Source: Chryseobacterium sp. ZHDP1
GTDB lineage: Bacteria; Bacteroidota; Bacteroidia; Flavobacteriales; Weeksellaceae
Reading direction: 5' to 3'
DNA: 64,000 nucleotides
NCBI RefSeq assembly: GCF_018603435.1
Contig: NZ_CP075682.1
Coordinates: 2,790,001-2,854,000 of the forward strand
Below are positions 34,007 to 43,509 of the stretch, one piece after another. Under the pieces are notes generated by a model. That model did not search any database. It saw nothing but the letters and a program-made list of their open reading frames with translations, and had not been told where the DNA came from. The number at the start of each line of letters is the position of its first letter. Positions within the stretch are counted from its first letter, which is position 1. The translations under genes were made by a program, and so were the position numbers.

Positions 34007-36847
34007 TTATTTCACAATCATTTTCTGGATTGAAATTCCTGTATCTGATTTCAAATGAACCAAATACGTTCCTGCCGGATAATTTGTTTTTAATTCATAG
34101 GTGCCGTTTTCATTATTCAATTTAAATGAATCCATTTTTTTACCGCTCATATCGTAGATAAAAATCTCTCCGTTCTTCGCTTTGTGGTAAATTAATTTAG
34201 CCAGACCATTTTTCACAGGGTTATCCGCAATCTGTAAAGAAAGCTTATTTTCGACATTCACATCCATTGCAGATAAACTTCCCACATAATTTCCGAAAAT
34301 CCTGAATTCTCCCGGCTGTAAAGTAATCGGAACTGTTGTAGACGTTATACTAGATAAAGAATTATCCATTAAGTTCTGCCATTGCCCAACATATGGGAAA
34401 TACGGAACTACACTCTGGACAGCCGTTGTATAATTTGCCAATACGACCACGTTTTTCACTCCGTTAGTAATTGCGTTGTCGTACACATAAATTCTTGTAA
34501 TTAATCCATTCGGATCATTTGCCAGATTATTTGATTCTACAGTATATGTTTTTGATTTGAAAACAGGATATACATTTCTTAAATTGATGATCTTCGCCCA
34601 GGTATCGTAAACCGCTTTTCTGTTCACATCCGTATCATATCCTAAAGTAAATGCAATCGGCTTTTCATCGGTTCTGCAACCACTATTAATGGTTCCGTTT
34701 GCACATCTGTTGATACTGAATTCATAACCAAGCTCTCCGAACTGCCAGATCATTTTAGGACCAGGAATAGTGAAGAACGTCGCTCCGAAGGCTTTCATTC
34801 TGTCTAAAGCAGTATTAAGATTTTTAACATCATAGCTTCCGTTTACCGCACCATAAGCAAGATTTTTAAACATTAACCTTTCTTCATCATGACTTTCTCC
34901 ATAACCTACCGCTCTCATTTCAGAGAATCCATGCAGCGTATGATTCATTCTGTCGAAATTACTGTTTTCTTTATACCCCATTGTATTTTGGTTATAAGAT
35001 CCATTCTGGTTATTCCACATCATCACTCCTTTTCCTTCTGCAACTCTGTAGTTTGCCCATTGCTGCTCTTCCGCATCGGTTCCCAGATGTTCAAAAATCA
35101 TGTAAGAATTCGGATCAAGAGCCCATTGCTTGTCTGCATAATATTTCAGGATATCAACTCTGTCCTGCTGATAAGCGTTTGTACAGGTTTCGTCGTTTTC
35201 AGAACAGCTTTGTGTAAATCCTTTGGTTAAATCCCAACGGAAACCATCTACATGATATTCCGTCAACCATTGCTGAAGACATCTTTCAACGTAATATTTA
35301 GTTGAAGAACTTGTATGGTTAAAATCATTAAACACATTATAAGAGTGTTTAGGAACCTGATTGAAGTAAGGATTATTGGCAGCGATGTCTCCATAACCGT
35401 CTCCATCCGGATCAATATTCCAGAGTCTTGCGAGCGGAGAGCGTCCGGTTGCATGATTGAAAGCAATATCCAGAATTACTGCGATTCCATTCTGGTGGCA
35501 CAGATCAATAAATTCTTTGAATTTTTCCGGTGTTCCGTACGCTTTATCCAATGCATAATGGAAAGAAGTATTATAACCCCATGAAAGATTTCCTTCGAAC
35601 TCCATGATAGGAAGCAATTCAATCGCATTAATGTTCAGATTTTTCAGGTATGAAATCTTATTAATTAAAGACTGCCAGTTTTTTTCCTGCGTAAAGTCTC
35701 TTAACAATAATTCATACACCACAAGATTTTCTTTTGCCGGACGCTGGAAATTCGTAACCTGCCAGTTATAAGGAGTCTGTCCTGTTTTAAACATAGAAAC
35801 CTCAAAACCCTGCCCAGCCGGAAACGCAGGTAAGTTAGGATAAGTTGTAGAAGAGATATATTGGTCATCGTAAGAAGACAGGATCTGTGGAGAATACGGA
35901 TCTGCCACTTTTCTCAAATCATTGGTTCTGTACTGGAAAGTATACAATTGCTGAGGTGTTAATCCGCTTAGTTCAATCCAGTATAGATCCGGATTTGTTG
36001 TGTCTCTTTTCATCAAATAAGCATCATTCACTGTCCAGTTATTAAAACTTCCGATCACATGAACGAAATTTTTAGACGGAGCATACAAAGCCAGTCCTAC
36101 TTTCGTGTTATCGGTTGGATGATAATTGATTCCCTGTCTTATCCACGTCGGAATCGCTTCAGAAACCACATTTCTCGGAACCTGTAAAATAAATGTGGCA
36201 TTTTTGGAATTTGAATTGGCATCAGTAGCAATTAATTCCATATTAGCATCTCCTGTTACAGTGTAGTTGTAAGAATATGAAGTTGATGCTGTAGAAGTAG
36301 AATTTACAACGGTTCCGTTAGCTTTAAGCTGAAAAGTTGCGTTTACACTGGTTGTCGCTGTAATGTTAATAGAATTTCCTGTAGGTACAGACGTTAAGCT
36401 GTTAGCCGCAGGATTTGTCATGGTTAAATTCAAAACTCCGACGTTGACAAAAATATCCGGACTTGTCTGATGTGCACCGGTTTTATCTTTCAGTAAAAAA
36501 CCAAATCTTCCGATTCCTGTTCTTGCGTAAAAAGTTGTGGGTGTAAAAGACAATGAATAAGTGTCTGTCGCAGCGTTATAACTTAATCGATTAAGTTCAT
36601 TGGAATTGTTCCAACTCCCGTTTGTAGGGCAATCCTGACTGTTCTGATAATTGGTATCCAAAGACCATGTCCAGATATAAATAGCATTGTTTGAAACTCC
36701 CCACGCCGATTCATCAATCTGATTTCCGGGTACGGTTAATGTTATTGCATCCGTTTCATTAAACGGATTCGGGGTAATTGTATAGCTGATCTGCCCAAAG
36801 ACATTGGCTAAGATAAACAACAATATACCGGAATAGAATTTTTTCAT
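34007..36847 (-). CDS. secreted GH13 alpha-amylase-family enzyme with T9SS sorting domain
   Basis: A 946-residue exported glycosidase. Signal peptide at 1-18; N-terminal beta-sandwich domains to about residue 230; a CBM48-like domain (VHVIGSFNNW near 260); then the GH13 barrel with AIELLPIMEFEGNLSWGYN, GFRWDLTKGF (nucleophile Asp near 536), IFEHLG (acid Glu near 582) and ESHDEERL (Asp near 652). The last 75 residues (NPVKNG..., IYDMSGK, YPAGTYLVHL) form a type A sorting domain for type IX secretion. It acts on alpha-glucans at the cell surface. No SusCD neighbours. Confidence 0.93.
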   Translation of the reverse strand: MKKFYSGILLFILANVFGQISYTITPNPFNETDAITLTVPGNQIDESAWGVSNNAIYIWTWSLDTNYQNSQDCPTNGSWNNSNELNRLSYNAATDTYSLSFTPTTFYARTGIGRFGFLLKDKTGAHQTSPDIFVNVGVLNLTMTNPAANSLTSVPTGNSINITATTSVNATFQLKANGTVVNSTSTASTSYSYNYTVTGDANMELIATDANSNSKNATFILQVPRNVVSEAIPTWIRQGINYHPTDNTKVGLALYAPSKNFVHVIGSFNNWTVNDAYLMKRDTTNPDLYWIELSGLTPQQLYTFQYRTNDLRKVADPYSPQILSSYDDQYISSTTYPNLPAFPAGQGFEVSMFKTGQTPYNWQVTNFQRPAKENLVVYELLLRDFTQEKNWQSLINKISYLKNLNINAIELLPIMEFEGNLSWGYNTSFHYALDKAYGTPEKFKEFIDLCHQNGIAVILDIAFNHATGRSPLARLWNIDPDGDGYGDIAANNPYFNQVPKHSYNVFNDFNHTSSSTKYYVERCLQQWLTEYHVDGFRWDLTKGFTQSCSENDETCTNAYQQDRVDILKYYADKQWALDPNSYMIFEHLGTDAEEQQWANYRVAEGKGVMMWNNQNGSYNQNTMGYKENSNFDRMNHTLHGFSEMRAVGYGESHDEERLMFKNLAYGAVNGSYDVKNLNTALDRMKAFGATFFTIPGPKMIWQFGELGYEFSINRCANGTINSGCRTDEKPIAFTLGYDTDVNRKAVYDTWAKIINLRNVYPVFKSKTYTVESNNLANDPNGLITRIYVYDNAITNGVKNVVVLANYTTAVQSVVPYFPYVGQWQNLMDNSLSSITSTTVPITLQPGEFRIFGNYVGSLSAMDVNVENKLSLQIADNPVKNGLAKLIYHKAKNGEIFIYDMSGKKMDSFKLNNENGTYELKTNYPAGTYLVHLKSDTGISIQKMIVK

Positions 36848-36990
36848 ATAATTCGTCCTTTTAAGTTTAATTTAATACTAAAGTAATTTATTTTTTGAAA
36901 AATTTTCACCTTTTCATAAAAAAACAAAACTTTAAGCCAATTAAATATTATGCTTAGAATAATACCTGACAGATGAATTATATGCATAAA

Positions 36991-37019
36991 AAAACCACTT
37001 AAAAAATTTAAGTGGTTTT
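36991..37019 (-). terminator. intrinsic terminator of the 103-residue gene
   Basis: Perfect 13-bp stem AAAACCACTTAAA / TTTAAGTGGTTTT with a 3-base loop, U-rich on both sides. Confidence 0.8.
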
Positions 37020-37083
37020 ATATATGTTGTTTTGCTTTGATATTGCTTTCTCAGAATTCAGGTGAGAAAACAATGACAATCAA

Positions 37084-37395
37084 TTAATGATGTCCGTGTC
37101 CGTGACTATCGTGTAAGAAAGGTCCGTTTCCTTTAGGATTGCTGTAGATTACTTCTACACCATCCTGCTCATTCAGCTGCTTGCTTCTGATATCTTCCGG
37201 ATTAAAAGGTTTTACTTTTCCGAAGTACTCTTTTAAACCTTCTGTTAGCCACATTGGAATTACCAACCCGAAGAACATGAAGATACACCAAAATCCTACA
37301 AGGAACATTGTAATGAAGAAAATTGTCCAAAGGAACTGGTAAAACGGCCAAAATGCTGATAAAATCGTTATCATTTTCTTAAAGATTTTAGGCAA
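37084..37395 (-). CDS. small membrane protein with histidine-rich tail
   Basis: A 103-residue product with one or two hydrophobic helices (about residues 8-55, rich in Phe, Trp and Ile) and a soluble C-terminus ending HDSHGHGHH. The tail could bind a metal. It lies 72 bases past the fumarase gene. No family recognised. Confidence 0.65.
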   Translation of the reverse strand: MPKIFKKMITILSAFWPFYQFLWTIFFITMFLVGFWCIFMFFGLVIPMWLTEGLKEYFGKVKPFNPEDIRSKQLNEQDGVEVIYSNPKGNGPFLHDSHGHGHH

Positions 37396-37467
37396 AAATA
37401 GGACTTTTTATTTTTTTACACAAAAGATATACGTCCTATTTTATTATTTATTTTGATTTTAAACTAA

Positions 37468-39075
37468 TTAGTGCGCAAGATCTGCAAAGAAATCATTGCC
37501 TTTATCATCCGTAATGATGAACGCCGGGAAATCTTTCACTTCGATTTTCCTTACGGCTTCCATTCCTAATTCCGGAAAATCTACCACCTCAACAGAAAGA
37601 ATGTTATCTTTTGCTAAAATAGCAGCCGGACCTCCGATGGAACCTAAATAAAAACCTCCATATTTGCTGCACGCATTGGTAACATCTTTTGTTCTGTTTC
37701 CTTTTGCCAACATAATCATACTTCCGCCGTGGCTCTGGAATTCATCTACGTAAACGTCCATTCTTCCCGCAGTAGTCGGTCCGAAACTTCCTGAAGCCAT
37801 TCCTTCCGGAGTTTTTGCTGGTCCCGCGTAATAAATCGGGTGATTTTTGAAGTATTCAGGCATTGGCTGTCCGGCATCCAGTAATTCTTTGATCTTTGCA
37901 TGGGCAATATCTCTGGCTACAATTAAAGTACCGTTCAGTTTCAGTCTTGTTTTGATCGGATATTTTGAAAGTTCTGCTAAAATATCAGACATCGGCTGAT
38001 TCAGGTTGATTTCTACGGCTTCTTCCAGATGCGGCGGTGTTGCCGGTAAAAATCTCTTCGGATCCTGCTCCAATTGCTCTAAGAAAATTCCGTCTTTCGT
38101 AATTTTTCCTTTGATATTTCGGTCTGCTGAACAGGAAACTCCCATTCCGACCGGACAGGAAGCGGCGTGACGCGGCAATCTGATTACTCTGACGTCGTGT
38201 GTTAAATATTTTCCGCCAAACTGTGCTCCGATTGCACTTTCCTGACAGATTTTCTGAACTTTCGCTTCCCACTCCAAGTCTCTGAACGCCTGTCCTGCTT
38301 CATTTCCTTCTGTCGGAAGATTGTCGTAATATTTTGCTGATGCTTTTTTAACCGCCGCCAAATTAGCTTCCGCAGAAGTTCCGCCAATTACCAAAGCCAA
38401 ATGATAAGGCGGACAAGCAGCCGTTCCTAAATCTGAAATTTTCTCTTTAATGAATTCTTCCAAAGATTTTTCGTTCAGTAAAGACTTTGTTTTTTGATAC
38501 AAGAAGGTCTTGTTTGCTGAACCTCCTCCTTTTGTTAAAAATAAGAATTCGTAATAATCCCCCTTTTTAGCATAAATATCGATCTGCGCCGGAAGATTGG
38601 AACCCGAATTTTTCTCATCAAACATCGTTAAAGGAACCACCTGAGAATATCTTAAATTTCTTTTCTGGTACGTATTGTAGATTCCTTTGCTTAAATATTC
38701 TCCGTCATCAACGCCTGTGTAAACGTTTTCTCCCTTTTTACCCATTACAATTGCAGTTCCGGTATCCTGACACGAAGGTAAAGCTCCTTCCACAGCAACC
38801 GCTGCATTCTGTAATAAATTGTAAGCTACAAATCTGTCGTTGTCCGTAGCTTCAGGATCGTCGATAATTCTTCTTAAACTTTCAAGGTGGGAAGAACGGA
38901 GCATGAAAGAAACGTCTGCCATTGCTTCCTCTGCTAAAAGCTCAAGACCTTTCGGATCAATGGTTAAAATTTCTCTGTCTCCTAATTTTTCAACTTTTAC
39001 GTAGTCTGAAGTCAATTTTTTGTATACCGTATCATCCTTTAGAATCGGATACGGATCCTGATATCTGAAATCCAT
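37468..39075 (-). CDS. fumA: class I fumarate hydratase (iron-sulfur)
   Basis: A 535-residue oxygen-sensitive [4Fe-4S] fumarase of the TCA cycle. Family blocks are [16 protein letters not shown] (with a cluster Cys), [46 protein letters not shown], and [20 protein letters not shown]. Length matches FumA/FumB. A divergent class II fumarase starts 317 bases away, giving both types side by side. Confidence 0.95.
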   Translation of the reverse strand: MDFRYQDPYPILKDDTVYKKLTSDYVKVEKLGDREILTIDPKGLELLAEEAMADVSFMLRSSHLESLRRIIDDPEATDNDRFVAYNLLQNAAVAVEGALPSCQDTGTAIVMGKKGENVYTGVDDGEYLSKGIYNTYQKRNLRYSQVVPLTMFDEKNSGSNLPAQIDIYAKKGDYYEFLFLTKGGGSANKTFLYQKTKSLLNEKSLEEFIKEKISDLGTAACPPYHLALVIGGTSAEANLAAVKKASAKYYDNLPTEGNEAGQAFRDLEWEAKVQKICQESAIGAQFGGKYLTHDVRVIRLPRHAASCPVGMGVSCSADRNIKGKITKDGIFLEQLEQDPKRFLPATPPHLEEAVEINLNQPMSDILAELSKYPIKTRLKLNGTLIVARDIAHAKIKELLDAGQPMPEYFKNHPIYYAGPAKTPEGMASGSFGPTTAGRMDVYVDEFQSHGGSMIMLAKGNRTKDVTNACSKYGGFYLGSIGGPAAILAKDNILSVEVVDFPELGMEAVRKIEVKDFPAFIITDDKGNDFFADLAH

Positions 39076-39392
39076 TTACTTTTTTCTTTGGGTGCAAAAA
39101 TACGGCTTACTCAAAAAAGCATGAGTAAAATCAGTAACTTAGATTGATATTTATAATGATTATAAATTGCGAGGGTTTTCTTTTCTCATTAACTTTATAC
39201 GAAGATATTTTAAACACAAAAGACGCAAAAGCTTTTAAGCACTTTAGTTATTTTAAGTTTAACAAATAATGCTTTAGAAGAACACATTAGTTTTAAAAAT
39301 CTTCGATTTTCATTTTGTGAAATTTGACTTTTTAAAATTAATAATTCTTTGTGCTTTTGGGGTTAAATCAAAACTAAACAAATTTCAATCAC
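39076..39392. other. intergenic region between divergent fumarase genes
   Basis: Holds the fumA -7 element (39095-39102) and a short inverted repeat TTACTCA/TGAGTAA (39107-39128). Otherwise AT-rich with no reading frame or structured element I can support. Confidence 0.5.
39095..39102 (-). promoter_or_regulatory. TAnnTTTG element of fumA
   Basis: TATTTTTG on the minus strand, 20 bases before the fumA start; no well-spaced TTG. Confidence 0.45.
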
Positions 39393-40787
39393 ATGAATTA
39401 CAGAATAGAAAAAGACACGATGGGAGAAGTGCAGGTTCCTGCAGATAAGTTTTGGGGAGCCCAAACGGAACGTTCAAGAAATAATTTTAAGATTGGTCCG
39501 GAAGGTTCCATGCCACATGAAATCATCGAAGCTTTTGCTTATCTAAAAAAAGCAGCCGCTTTTACCAATACTGATCTGGGAGTTCTTCCCGCCGAAAAAA
39601 GAGATATGATCGCGAAAGTCTGTGACGAAATTTTAGAAGGAAAACTTAACGATCAGTTTCCTTTGGTGATCTGGCAGACCGGTTCGGGAACGCAGTCCAA
39701 CATGAATGTAAATGAGGTAATTTCCAATAAAGCACACGTTAACAACGGTGGAAATTTAGGCGAAAAATCTGAAATCCATGCAAATGATGACGTGAATAAG
39801 TCGCAATCTTCCAACGATACTTATCCAACAGCAATGCACATCGCAGCGTATAAAAAAGTAGTGGAAACCACCATTCCGGCTGTAGAAAAATTAAGAGATA
39901 CTTTAAAAGAAAAATCGGAAGCGTTTAAAGATATTGTAAAAATAGGGAGAACGCATTTAATGGACGCAACGCCTTTAACTTTAGGTCAGGAATTTTCAGG
40001 GTATGTCGCTCAGTTAAATTACGGTTTAAAAGCATTAAAAAATACGTTACCTCATCTTTCTGAACTGGCTTTAGGCGGAACTGCGGTGGGAACAGGATTA
40101 AACACTCCTCAAGGTTACGATGTAAAAGTGGCGGAATATATTTCTAAATTTACGAATCTTCCTTTTGTAACCGCAGAAAATAAATTTGAGGCTTTGGCAG
40201 CTCATGACGCGATTGTAGAATCTCACGGAGCTTTAAAACAATTAGCTGTTTCTTTATTTAAAATTGCTCAGGATATCCGATTATTAGCTTCCGGACCTCG
40301 TTCAGGAATTGGAGAAATTCATATTCCGGAAAATGAGCCGGGATCATCCATTATGCCGGGAAAAGTAAATCCTACGCAAAATGAGGCAATGACAATGGTT
40401 TGTGCTCAGGTTTTAGGAAATGATACGACCATTTCTTTTGCGGGAACACAGGGAAATTACGAACTGAATGTCTTCAAACCTGTGATGGCTTATAACTTTT
40501 TACAGTCTGCTCAACTGATTGCCGATGCCTGTATTTCTTTTAACGATCATTGTGCAGTCGGAATTGAACCCAATCGTGAGAGAATTAAAGAACTGGTTGA
40601 TAAATCTCTGATGCTGGTAACAGCTCTGAACACACACATCGGTTATGAAAATGCTGCAAAAATTGCTAAAACCGCCCATAAAAACGGTACTACCTTAAAA
40701 GAAGAAGCTGTAAATCTGGGACTTTTAACCGCAGAACAGTTTGATGAGTGGGTAAAACCTGAAGATATGGTAAGAAGCCTGAAATAA
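39393..40787 (+). CDS. fumC: class II fumarate hydratase
   Basis: A 464-residue oxygen-stable fumarase. Signatures: [56 protein letters not shown] and the superfamily motif [16 protein letters not shown] with the catalytic Ser. It is soluble and homotetrameric in known members. Divergent from the class I gene. Confidence 0.98.
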   Translation: MNYRIEKDTMGEVQVPADKFWGAQTERSRNNFKIGPEGSMPHEIIEAFAYLKKAAAFTNTDLGVLPAEKRDMIAKVCDEILEGKLNDQFPLVIWQTGSGTQSNMNVNEVISNKAHVNNGGNLGEKSEIHANDDVNKSQSSNDTYPTAMHIAAYKKVVETTIPAVEKLRDTLKEKSEAFKDIVKIGRTHLMDATPLTLGQEFSGYVAQLNYGLKALKNTLPHLSELALGGTAVGTGLNTPQGYDVKVAEYISKFTNLPFVTAENKFEALAAHDAIVESHGALKQLAVSLFKIAQDIRLLASGPRSGIGEIHIPENEPGSSIMPGKVNPTQNEAMTMVCAQVLGNDTTISFAGTQGNYELNVFKPVMAYNFLQSAQLIADACISFNDHCAVGIEPNRERIKELVDKSLMLVTALNTHIGYENAAKIAKTAHKNGTTLKEEAVNLGLLTAEQFDEWVKPEDMVRSLK

Positions 40788-40814
40788 ACTAAGAATTAAA
40801 TTATTAAATATTGC

Positions 40815-40846
40815 AAAACCGCAGGACAAATTTGTCCTGTGGTTTT
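40815..40846. terminator. terminator between fumC and the barrel gene
   Basis: A 16-bp near-perfect stem AAAACCGCAGGACAAA / TTTGTCCTGTGGTTTT with no loop. The G.U pair forms in plus-strand RNA, favouring fumC. Confidence 0.8.
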
Positions 40847-40872
40847 CTGTTATATATGAATGTTACGTGTTT

Positions 40873-41910
40873 TTACCATTTGTAAGCAAGACCGATAACC
40901 AGAGCTTTGTCATTTTCAAATTGATTATCCTTAAAAAAATTACCAAAATCTTTTTTTACAAAAATGCTGAAATCGCTGTACGAAACGGTAAACTGCGCTC
41001 CGTAAATGAAAGGATTCACCTGATAATTCCCTCTTTCTCTCTGGCTGATTTCTTCGCCTTTAATAATGTTATTGGTAGACATTCTTACTCCTCCATAAAC
41101 ATTTGCACCTACTTTAAAACCTTTCTGATAATCTCTGTACTGAACATCCATTCCTGCGCTTTTCAGTTTAGAAAAATTATACTGCAACCCCAAAGGAACA
41201 ATGACGTAGCCTGTCCGCAATTTGCTTTTGCTTAAATTTTTATCATAGGCCGAAAGATAAACATCCGAATTCATGTCTTTGGCAAAAAACCTGTTATTAT
41301 CAATGTTTAAGGTTCTCCATGAAAATCCAAGCCCGGAAATTAATCCCCAATGACTGGTTCTGCTGAACTGATAATTGAATTTCAGCCCAAATTCAAGATT
41401 TCCCGCGTATCCTAAGTTTTTATCCAGATCATTATCTGATTTATTGTTGGTGAGAATCATGGCTCCGTAAGAAAAATAGGCGGTGAAGTTCTTAGTCGGA
41501 CGGAATTTCTTTAGAAGTTTTTCTTTAATTTCTTCGTTGGAAGTTACATCAGAATTCAGAAGAGAATATCTTACCTGCTTCTGAATCACAGAATCCAGAT
41601 CAAAACCGAGTTCTTCAATTCGCTGATCAATTTTTTCCGAAAAACGATCGGCGATAATTGCTTTTTGTTTGTCGAATTCAGCTTTATCCAGATTTTTAGC
41701 CTGAAGAATCAGCAGTTCTGCTTCCATCAGCTTTTTTTCTTCCTGAATAATTGAATCAATTTTTCGGGCGTATTCATCTACTTTTTCTTTTACTATCGGG
41801 CTTACTTCCGTATCTTCTTTAGGCTGAAGATTTAAGGTAAGATTTTTCTGAGAATAGGCTGTACCAGATAAAAGGCACAATAGTCCCATCATGATCATTT
41901 TTTTAATCAT
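40873..41910 (-). CDS. outer-membrane beta-barrel protein with coiled-coil region
   Basis: A 345-residue exported protein (signal MIKKMIMMGLLCLLSGTAYSQ). Residues 30-125 are highly charged helices (EEKKLMEAELLILQAKNLDKAEF), then a barrel of alternating strands ending FENDKALVIGLAYKW. It is the third gene of the sigma / anti-sigma unit, 35 bases past it. Likely the regulated envelope protein of that unit. Confidence 0.78.
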   Translation of the reverse strand: MIKKMIMMGLLCLLSGTAYSQKNLTLNLQPKEDTEVSPIVKEKVDEYARKIDSIIQEEKKLMEAELLILQAKNLDKAEFDKQKAIIADRFSEKIDQRIEELGFDLDSVIQKQVRYSLLNSDVTSNEEIKEKLLKKFRPTKNFTAYFSYGAMILTNNKSDNDLDKNLGYAGNLEFGLKFNYQFSRTSHWGLISGLGFSWRTLNIDNNRFFAKDMNSDVYLSAYDKNLSKSKLRTGYVIVPLGLQYNFSKLKSAGMDVQYRDYQKGFKVGANVYGGVRMSTNNIIKGEEISQRERGNYQVNPFIYGAQFTVSYSDFSIFVKKDFGNFFKDNQFENDKALVIGLAYKW

Positions 41911-41945
41911 AGTATTATTTTTTTAGTTGTTAAAAATTTGAAGTA

Positions 41946-42560
41946 TTATTTTCCGTTCAGATCAATGGTTGCTACATTGCTTTCTTTGGTTTTTTCGATA
42001 ACGTCTTTATGTTCTACCGAGAAAAGTAATGTGGAAGGATCAACATATCTTTTTCTTTTCCCTTGAGTTTTTACCGAATCTGACTTTGCTATAATTTCTT
42101 CAGGCTCGGTTTTAGAAATATTGGCAATAATTTCAGGAGCATTTTCTTTTGTTAAAGGCATTTGTTTTTGCTCTACAATAATTTGTGACTTTACAGCTTC
42201 ATTCTTTTTTTCAGCCTGAATATTTTCTGCTATAAAAGATTCTTTCTGTTTCTGATCTAAATTTTTAGGAGACTGTACTGTTTGTTCCTGAGTTTTATTC
42301 TGAATATCTGAATTTTTAATCTCAGCAGCCATTTCAGATTTTCCAACTTCTTTATTTTCTTTATTAAAAAACAGAACTGCTCCCAAGCTGAACGTTAAAA
42401 CCAGACAAGCCGCCACCAAATACCAATTCATTTTTGTTTTTGAGCTTTTTCGTTCCGACTGGGCTTCAATTTCGGACCATAAATTTCTCGAAGGAGTAAT
42501 TTCTCTTTCAGAAATCTGCTTTTTGATATGATGTTCTATATTATTTTTAGTAGTGTTCAT
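41946..42560 (-). CDS. anti-sigma-factor-like membrane protein
   Basis: A 204-residue protein with an N-terminal cytoplasmic domain (IEHHIKKQISEREITPSRNLWSEIE), one membrane helix (WYLVAACLVLTFSLGAVLFF, residues 46-65) and a Lys/Glu-rich outer part. It overlaps the sigma gene by 14 bases. By position and topology it should hold the sigma factor inactive at the membrane; the sequence is too diverged to name a family. Confidence 0.7.
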   Translation of the reverse strand: MNTTKNNIEHHIKKQISEREITPSRNLWSEIEAQSERKSSKTKMNWYLVAACLVLTFSLGAVLFFNKENKEVGKSEMAAEIKNSDIQNKTQEQTVQSPKNLDQKQKESFIAENIQAEKKNEAVKSQIIVEQKQMPLTKENAPEIIANISKTEPEEIIAKSDSVKTQGKRKRYVDPSTLLFSVEHKDVIEKTKESNVATIDLNGK

Positions 42561-43107
42561 TTTTCAGTGCTTTTTGTTGTTGAAAATAAATTTTTCTCAT
42601 CTTTTCTTTTGCCCGAAATAATTGCGTTTTGCTTACCGCAACTGAAATCTGCAAAGTATCTGCAATTTCCTGATGCGAATAATCTTCAAGAACATAGAGG
42701 TTAAAGACCATTCTGTACGCATCCGGAAGCTGATCCAGAAGTTCCTGCGCATTGAAATCAAAAGTGACATCTTCTTCATAAATTTCTTCCAGATAAGACT
42801 GACTGATGTCGTCCAGATAAAAAACGGTTTTGTGGCTTTTTATAAAATTCAGACATTCATTCACGACAATTCTTCTCGCCCAGCCTTCAAAACTTCCGTC
42901 ATTTCTAAAGGTTTCAATACTTTTAAAAATTTTACAGAACGCTTTGATAACGCAGTCTTCTGCCTGATACAAATCTGTAACGTAACTTCTGCTGATGCTC
43001 AGAAATTTCTTTACATTCTGATCATAAAAAACTTTCTGCGCAGCCGGTTCCTGCCTCTTGAGGCGGCTCAGCAAATCATCTTTTTTATTTCCGAACAAAA
43101 GCTTCAT
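42547..43107 (-). CDS. ECF-type RNA polymerase sigma factor
   Basis: A 186-residue sigma-70-family factor. Region 2 is AEDCVIKAFCKIFKSIETFR with EGWARRIVVNECLNF; region 4 is QLLDQLPDAYRMVFNLYVLEDYSHQEIADTL-like, split by a short linker, with VSKTQLFRAKEKMRK. It is the first gene of a three-gene operon (sigma, anti-sigma, outer-membrane protein) and is divergent from the small peptide gene. Confidence 0.93.
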   Translation of the reverse strand: MKLLFGNKKDDLLSRLKRQEPAAQKVFYDQNVKKFLSISRSYVTDLYQAEDCVIKAFCKIFKSIETFRNDGSFEGWARRIVVNECLNFIKSHKTVFYLDDISQSYLEEIYEEDVTFDFNAQELLDQLPDAYRMVFNLYVLEDYSHQEIADTLQISVAVSKTQLFRAKEKMRKIYFQQQKALKNEHY

Positions 43108-43252
43108 AATTATTTGTTTCTATTAGTAAGACAATTAAAAACGAAAAAGGTTACACTATAGGAAATTATTTTTTAAAATTAATTAAAAATATCATTTAAA
43201 TAATTTTTCATATCTTAGTGACTTATCATAAACAACTATAAAACAAAGTATT

Positions 43253-43444
43253 ATGAAAAATCTAAAAAAAGTTCAGAGAGAAAATTTAAAGCAGGTTTTA
43301 GGGGGTCATACCTGTCCGGCAAACACGTACCACATTACGTATAACGGATATCATGCGTGCTGTCTTCAGATCCCAAGCGGAAATCCGTGTCTTTCCACAA
43401 AATGTCTTGTTCCGATGGAAATGTGCGATTCGGAAGTCAATTAA
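43253..43444 (+). CDS. double-glycine-leader peptide with six cysteines (bacteriocin-like)
   Basis: A 63-residue precursor. Leader MKNLKKVQRENLKQVLGG (1-18) ends in Gly-Gly, the cut site for ABC peptidase exporters; the 45-residue mature part has Cys at precursor positions 21, 36, 37, 46, 51 and 58, enough for three disulfides. It is bounded by a strong terminator. No exporter or immunity gene is adjacent. Peptides of this type are often annotated bacteriocin-like in Chryseobacterium; activity is unknown. Confidence 0.8.
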   Translation: MKNLKKVQRENLKQVLGGHTCPANTYHITYNGYHACCLQIPSGNPCLSTKCLVPMEMCDSEVN

Positions 43445-43460
43445 GACTGCATACAAAAAG

Positions 43461-43490
43461 AAAACGGTCAGAAATTTATCTGGCCGTTTT
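43461..43490. terminator. terminator of the six-cysteine peptide gene
   Basis: AAAACGGTCAGA / TCTGGCCGTTTT; the wobble pair is U.G in plus-strand RNA. It may also serve sufS from the other side. Confidence 0.75.
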
Positions 43491-43509
43491 GTATTAAAAA
43501 AATCTAAGT

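Noticed and set aside
40867..41235. 122-codon plus-strand frame
   Set aside because: Antisense to the outer-membrane barrel gene, no domain or promoter.
42673..43161. 162-codon plus-strand frame
   Set aside because: Antisense to the ECF sigma gene; low-complexity shadow.
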